From contig NZ_AQRA01000001.1 of assembly GCF_000626715.1 (NCBI RefSeq), positions 620,001-684,000 of the forward strand: a stretch of DNA of 64,000 nt, in the 5' to 3' direction. The first letter of the stretch is position 1; each line of letters opens with the position of its first letter. The notes below the pieces were generated by a model. That model saw nothing but the letters and a program-made list of their open reading frames with translations, had not been told where the DNA came from and did no database searches. Source of the DNA: Aquimarina atlantica (GTDB taxonomy: Bacteria > Bacteroidota > Bacteroidia > Flavobacteriales > Flavobacteriaceae). Below are positions 60,133-64,000 of the stretch, piece by piece. The translations under genes were made by a program, and so were the position numbers.

Positions 60133-61263
60133 ATGAAGCGAATATCAAAAATAACAGGTATTGTACTAATTTCATCTTTGTTATGGTTTTGCTCTGGAGA
60201 TGATGATACTACAAATCCTGGTACCGGTGAACCTGTAGAAGCAACAAAAACATTGGTAGAAACCTTAAGCGTTCCCTGGGAGTTAATTTGGGGTCCTGAT
60301 AATTTCTTATGGGTCACTGAGCGAAACGGAAAAATTAGCAGGATAAATCCAGATAGCGGAGAACAACAACTGGTATATACGATTCCCAATGTATCCCAAG
60401 TTGGAGAAAGTGGATTGTTAGGTATGGTACTTCATCCTAATTTTGATACCAATCCATATGTATATGTTGTATACACCTATAACGGGGGAAGTGGCTTATT
60501 GGAACGATTGGTTCAGTTTACATATGCTAATAATACCTTGTCTAATGAAACTGTACTTATCGATCAAATCCCTGCCAACTCTAATCACGATGGCTCTCGT
60601 TTATTGATCACACCAGATATGCATCTATTTATGACCACTGGTGATGCTGGTAACACTAATCTTTCCCAGGATATGAACTCCCTGGGAGGTAAAACGCTAA
60701 GATTAAACTTAGATGGTAGTATTCCTGCCGATAATCCTTTTACAAACAGTTATATCTATAGCTTAGGGCATAGAAATGCGCAAGGACTGGTATTGCACCC
60801 CAATGGTAAATTGTATAGTTCTGAGCACGGACCCAGTTCTGATGATGAAATAAATATCATACAATCTGGCAAAAATTATGGATGGCCTGCTGTAAAAGGT
60901 AAAATAGATACGCCCAACGAACAGACTTTTGCGGCGAATACAGAGGTTATAGAATCTATTTTTGAATGGACGCCAACTATTGCTCCTTCCGACCTGGTCT
61001 ATTATACCAGTAATCGAATTCCTGAATGGACCAATAAATTATTGATGACCGTTTTAAAAGACCAAAGAATAATTGCGCTTACTCTAAACGGTGACGGAAC
61101 TGCGATTACTAATGAGGAAGTTTTCCTTAATGGCCAGTTTGGCCGTCTAAGAGATATCGCTATTTCTCCACAAGGGCGTGTTTTTATAGCTACCAACGGG
61201 AATTCATATGGAGATACCAGTAATACACATCGTATTATCGAGATTAATAAAATTGAAAAGTAA
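60133..61263 (+). CDS. PQQ-dependent sugar dehydrogenase-type lipoprotein
   Basis: A 376-residue exported protein (signal with a Cys in SLLWFC, lipobox-like). The six-bladed propeller matches the soluble aldose/sorbosone dehydrogenase family: LSVPWELIWGPDNFLWVTERNGKI, GLLGMVLHPNFD, NSNHDGSRLLITPDMHLF, GHRNAQGLVLHPNGKLY, HGPSSDDEINII and GKNYGWP. Members need PQQ and calcium and oxidise aldoses at the periplasmic face; whether this host makes PQQ is unknown. Monocistronic. Confidence 0.88.
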   Translation: MKRISKITGIVLISSLLWFCSGDDDTTNPGTGEPVEATKTLVETLSVPWELIWGPDNFLWVTERNGKISRINPDSGEQQLVYTIPNVSQVGESGLLGMVLHPNFDTNPYVYVVYTYNGGSGLLERLVQFTYANNTLSNETVLIDQIPANSNHDGSRLLITPDMHLFMTTGDAGNTNLSQDMNSLGGKTLRLNLDGSIPADNPFTNSYIYSLGHRNAQGLVLHPNGKLYSSEHGPSSDDEINIIQSGKNYGWPAVKGKIDTPNEQTFAANTEVIESIFEWTPTIAPSDLVYYTSNRIPEWTNKLLMTVLKDQRIIALTLNGDGTAITNEEVFLNGQFGRLRDIAISPQGRVFIATNGNSYGDTSNTHRIIEINKIEK

Positions 61264-62157
61264 CTCTCTAAAAGTGTAATATTAAATCCTATTTATTTAT
61301 AAGTGTTATGTAATTACACTTCTTATGAAATTTATAAACAAGTATTAGTTTTTGCATATAGAATTAAATGCATTTTGTATGGCAATAATACGCTATAATT
61401 GGTTTTGTTTTCTCGGAATTAAACACAGATTTTGCATCTATTTGACGTTTTGTGTTTTCTCCATTATGGCTACCCCATAAAAAGTGTAGAATAAACCTAG
61501 AAAGGAACTCCCGAAATAAGTATAACGCAACAAATACAATCGCATATGCGCACATTCAAACAACTGGTTAAGAATTAATTAACATTGCTTTGTTATTAAT
61601 TGATTAAATGTTAAATTTTTTATGAATAAACATGAGAAAATTTATAAAACTAAGATATCTTTGAACCAGTAAAAAGTAAAGTTGAAACTTCATAATTAGT
61701 ATAAGTTGAGTTTGTGTTAAATACCGATTATGTTTCAATTTAGGCCCTCTATAGGAGTAGTTAACCTAGAGGGCCGCTTTCTATTAAAAACTTCTTTATT
61801 AGTTAGTTACAACTAAAATAAACAAAAATTCACAAGGACATATTTTTTTTGTAAGATTTATTGTATTTCGTCACAAGTTTTTTCTTACAAGAGGTAAAAA
61901 AACAGAACTAAATATTAACCTGTGATAGGTATTTTATCTAAAACTTGTATTTGTTAAAGAAATCATAATATTTTAATAGTTAATACTAGCTTTATAACTA
62001 TTTAAAGTTTCTATATCCTATAGCCAAATATATTCTTAAACAAGGGTTATTCTACATGTGCATTTTATTGTTTTTCAATATATTATACATTTTTCACTTG
62101 CACATGTTACGGTTTTTCCGTAATTTTATCACGCCTCATTATAAAATTAATCAGCTT
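61264..62157. other. Long intergenic region, about 890 bp
   Basis: No convincing gene. A 63-codon open frame at 61364-61555 has no family features. A perfect 9-bp hairpin, ggccctcta (61743-61751) with tagagggcc (61767-61775), followed by gctttctatt, is terminator-like and could end a small RNA transcribed from about 61600. Otherwise AT-rich. Confidence 0.45.
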
Positions 62158-62409
62158 ATGCGCAAAATTACCCTTGAAGAAGAGTTTAATGCTCGAGAAT
62201 TAGATATCAAATACAAAGACCTCTGGAATCGAGGTATCCACCTATTTACTATAAATGACCAGAATCGTGATTTTTACTATTCTATTTACTATGTAGATTT
62301 ATTATTTGTTGAAGTGATTTACAATAAAATTACTGGTGATATCATTACTATCAAAAGTTTTACAGATAAGAGAAAACTTATGTTTTATCTCAGAGAAGAC
62401 TTTTCTTAA
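62158..62409 (+). CDS. Small hypothetical protein
   Basis: An 83-residue soluble protein starting at MRKITLEEEFNARELDIKYK (the frame is open further upstream but that part is AT-rich and hydrophobic without signal pattern). It contains a mixed alpha/beta pattern (LWNRGIHLFTINDQNRDFYYS, DLLFVEVIYNKITGDIITIKSF, then a basic helical tail). I recognise no family. It is convergent with the EamA gene across a large inverted repeat. Confidence 0.65.
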   Translation: MRKITLEEEFNARELDIKYKDLWNRGIHLFTINDQNRDFYYSIYYVDLLFVEVIYNKITGDIITIKSFTDKRKLMFYLREDFS

Positions 62410-62442
62410 TTAAAGTTTTTTAAACACTTACAAATACAGTAA

Positions 62443-62519
62443 TCTGGTTTGTACATTAGAAAATCTATTGGATTTTCGGGCTTTCTAGCCCTGTACCGAG
62501 AAGTTTTAATGTACAAACT
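62443..62519. repeat. Large inverted repeat between convergent genes
   Basis: ggtttgtacatta (62446-62458) and taatgtacaaact (62507-62519) are inverted at 12 of 13 positions; inside are smaller stems (gggct with agccc near 62478-62490). It may act as a bidirectional terminator or be a short mobile-element remnant. Confidence 0.6.
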
Positions 62520-62522
62520 AGG

Positions 62523-63353
62523 TTAGCGTTGTCGATACCAAATGTTAAGGATTAGTCCAGTAATCACTAATAAGGTACCTATAATACTTAGGGCTGGATA
62601 TATATCGGTAAACCAAAAAGTACCTGCAATCATTGTAAAAATAACTTCGACGTATTTTAAGGATACCACTTTATTTGTTGCTTGAGATTGAAATGCTTTG
62701 GTCATAAATAATTGCCCGAAATATCCAAAAACTCCTAAACTTAGTAGTAGTGGCCATTCTATACCTTTTGGTGTGGTCCAGTTGAAAATAGAAAGAATAC
62801 CTCCTACGGTAACAGAAATCCACATAAAATAATTAACGATCACAACAGGATGATCTCTATGGCCAATTTTATTTATGAGTACATATACAACGCCACTAAA
62901 TACTGCCGACCCCAATACTAACAATAGTCCAAAAGAATTAATATTAGGATCAAAACCTTTGATCATTAAAACCCCGCTAAACGCCATTAAAAAGAACAAC
63001 CATTGTATTGGTTTTACTTGTTCTCTAAGAAAAAGTATAGCAAAAATAGTAGCAAAGATTGGTGACAAATACCGTAATGATACTGCAGAACCAATAGGAA
63101 GGTAATTGACCGACATAAAGAATAATCCCATCGAGGTTACTCCTGCCAACCCTCTGTAAATCAACAATCTTTTTTGGTTACCAAATATTGGGATCTTATG
63201 CCACAACAAATAACTCATCGTAAAAAACAGTGAGCCAAATGCTCTAAAAAACACAAGTTGTGCCCCTCCAAAATGTGCTAAATACTTAACAAATAGGTTC
63301 ATCGCTGTAAACGATACAGCACTAAGAAGCATAAAGTATATAGCTTTCTTCAT
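62523..63353 (-). CDS. EamA-family DMT transporter
   Basis: A 276-residue membrane protein with ten predicted helices in two EamA repeats (AVSFTAMNLFVKYLAHFGGA, LSPIFATIFAILFLREQVK at the end of the first repeat; FGYFGQLFMTKAFQSQATN and VSLKYVEVIFTMIAGTFWF in the second). Members export metabolites such as amino acids or nucleotide sugars. It lies 19 bases downstream of the HipA gene on the same strand. Confidence 0.88.
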   Translation of the reverse strand: MKKAIYFMLLSAVSFTAMNLFVKYLAHFGGAQLVFFRAFGSLFFTMSYLLWHKIPIFGNQKRLLIYRGLAGVTSMGLFFMSVNYLPIGSAVSLRYLSPIFATIFAILFLREQVKPIQWLFFLMAFSGVLMIKGFDPNINSFGLLLVLGSAVFSGVVYVLINKIGHRDHPVVIVNYFMWISVTVGGILSIFNWTTPKGIEWPLLLSLGVFGYFGQLFMTKAFQSQATNKVVSLKYVEVIFTMIAGTFWFTDIYPALSIIGTLLVITGLILNIWYRQR

Positions 63354-63372
63354 TTTGGCTCATTAAAAAAAA

Positions 63373-64000
63373 TCAAAGATATAGTCTAAATGGTTTTGCT
63401 AATGTATCACCTTGTGATTTTGGAATTCCTGTTTTCTGTACATAGTAATCCCAGTTAGAAACAACATCAATAATTTGCTGTATGGCCTCCTTATGACTTT
63501 TATAACTAATCTTCTCTCCTACTGCAATTAAATCCTGTAATGTAAAATCATCTCGTTTACCATTGATCGACATTTGATGCATACTGGTCCAAATCCCTGA
63601 TGGATTGTATGAATAGGTTACATCATATGCAGGAGATAGTCTCCAAACTCCACGTTTATCCATCAAAAAAGAAATATTCTTGGTATGATCATCCTGGTTA
63701 CGGGCAATGACATTAAATACCATTCTTTTATATAATTGTACAGCATCACTATGTGGTAATCGTAGTTGTCGCATTACTTCAAATGCATTTTCATAAGAGT
63801 GTGCTCCCGGAGATTTATAATCAAAATGTGCTATCGAACACAACGTTTGCATGTGTATTTTTTCATTATTACCATGGCGATCAAAGCGTTTAGTCATAAA
63901 GTGGGCTCTATCATGCTCTTCAAAAAGTAAAGATTTTTCCATATCAATACCGCAATCCAATGCCATTAAGTAATATGCATATTCGATTCTACCATATCCT
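63373..64000 (-). CDS. HipA-type serine/threonine kinase, cut by window edge
   Basis: The C-terminal part (about 208 codons visible, with 11 more open codons to the edge before any start). The HipA catalytic loop is visible: FNVIARNQDDHTKNISFLMD with the N-x-x-x-R-N-x-D-D-H signature, then LSPAYDVTYSY, the DFG-like Mg-binding turn, and MSINGKRDDFTLQDLI. HipA kinases phosphorylate glutamyl-tRNA synthetase and act as type II toxins with a HipB antitoxin. The antitoxin and the N-terminal subdomain lie outside the window. Confidence 0.85.
   Translation of the reverse strand, partial: GYGRIEYAYYLMALDCGIDMEKSLLFEEHDRAHFMTKRFDRHGNNEKIHMQTLCSIAHFDYKSPGAHSYENAFEVMRQLRLPHSDAVQLYKRMVFNVIARNQDDHTKNISFLMDKRGVWRLSPAYDVTYSYNPSGIWTSMHQMSINGKRDDFTLQDLIAVGEKISYKSHKEAIQQIIDVVSNWDYYVQKTGIPKSQGDTLAKPFRLYL

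Noticed and set aside
61364..61555. 63-codon open frame on the minus strand
   Set aside because: No recognisable domain or signal peptide and it lies in an AT-rich spacer; probably chance.

Overview
The window is AT-rich, gene-dense bacterial DNA that fits the Bacteroidota, most likely a marine Flavobacteriaceae (an Aquimarina-like genus is my guess, not a demonstrated assignment). The grounds are LytS/LytTR two-component pairs, AraC regulators fused to membrane domains, large CarboxypepD_reg/outer-membrane beta-barrel receptors, many short lipoproteins, a 7TMR-DISM regulator, a GH113 enzyme, a DUF2293 protein, near-absence of Shine-Dalgarno motifs, and many dispersed TTCGA-type intergenic repeats. 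I see no rRNA, tRNA, CRISPR array or intact transposase.

Layout. 0-9 kb: an outer-membrane receptor diverges from a LytS/LytTR pair. That pair faces a second such pair tail to tail, and the second pair sits at the end of an operon with two SxxK serine hydrolases. 9-13.3 kb: a membrane patatin-like lipase, then an AraC regulator with a 2,2-dialkylglycine decarboxylase. 13.6-18 kb: a DUF5995 protein and an operon of a membrane AraC regulator, a DJ-1/PfpI protein and two NTF2-fold proteins. 18-28.3 kb: scattered genes (YjdI-type ferredoxin, GH113, a Hint-domain protein, a lipoprotein, a CPBP protease, a GIY-YIG protein, a 549-residue secreted unknown) separated by many repeats. 29-34 kb: small unknowns and a TPR histidine kinase with its response regulator. 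34.3-40.7 kb: an accessory block of twelve co-directional, tightly packed genes (DUF4177, YidD-like, Pro/Lys-rich peptide, DUF4236, Excalibur-like lipoprotein, TerB-like, coiled-coil membrane protein, VWA-like lipoprotein, basic-adaptor protein, thermonuclease, a small Cys protein, a coiled-coil protein) closed by a strong terminator. 41-47 kb: small conserved genes. 46.1-49.6 kb: a 7TMR-DISM/HTH regulator and an aerolysin-like lipoprotein sharing an upstream motif. 49.8-52 kb: a reductase, a DinB protein and a DoxX protein. 52.2-54.1 kb: a compact operon of a GT60/PF11397-type GlcNAc transferase, a prolyl-hydroxylase-type 2OG oxygenase and a small protein with a Pro-rich tract. 54.3-64 kb: Crp, membrane AraC and a second receptor; a divergent Lrp/LysE pair; a PQQ-type sugar dehydrogenase; an EamA transporter; and a HipA kinase cut by the window edge.

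The strongest candidate for an undescribed system is 52245-54091. It juxtaposes the two enzyme types that act in sequence on Skp1 in Dictyostelium (prolyl hydroxylation, then GlcNAc addition) with a possible proline-rich substrate. Second is the 34.3-40.7 kb block. Third are mobile-looking repeats: a MITE-like family with TIR core AACCCGTTGTGCATTTT, one copy lying 16 bp upstream of an AraC start codon and another ending 3 bp before a thermonuclease start codon; a second TIR family; and a pair of 118-bp direct repeats flanking the CPBP gene, one of which supplies its C-terminus. All functions are read from the sequence by eye and recalled family motifs; no database search was run.
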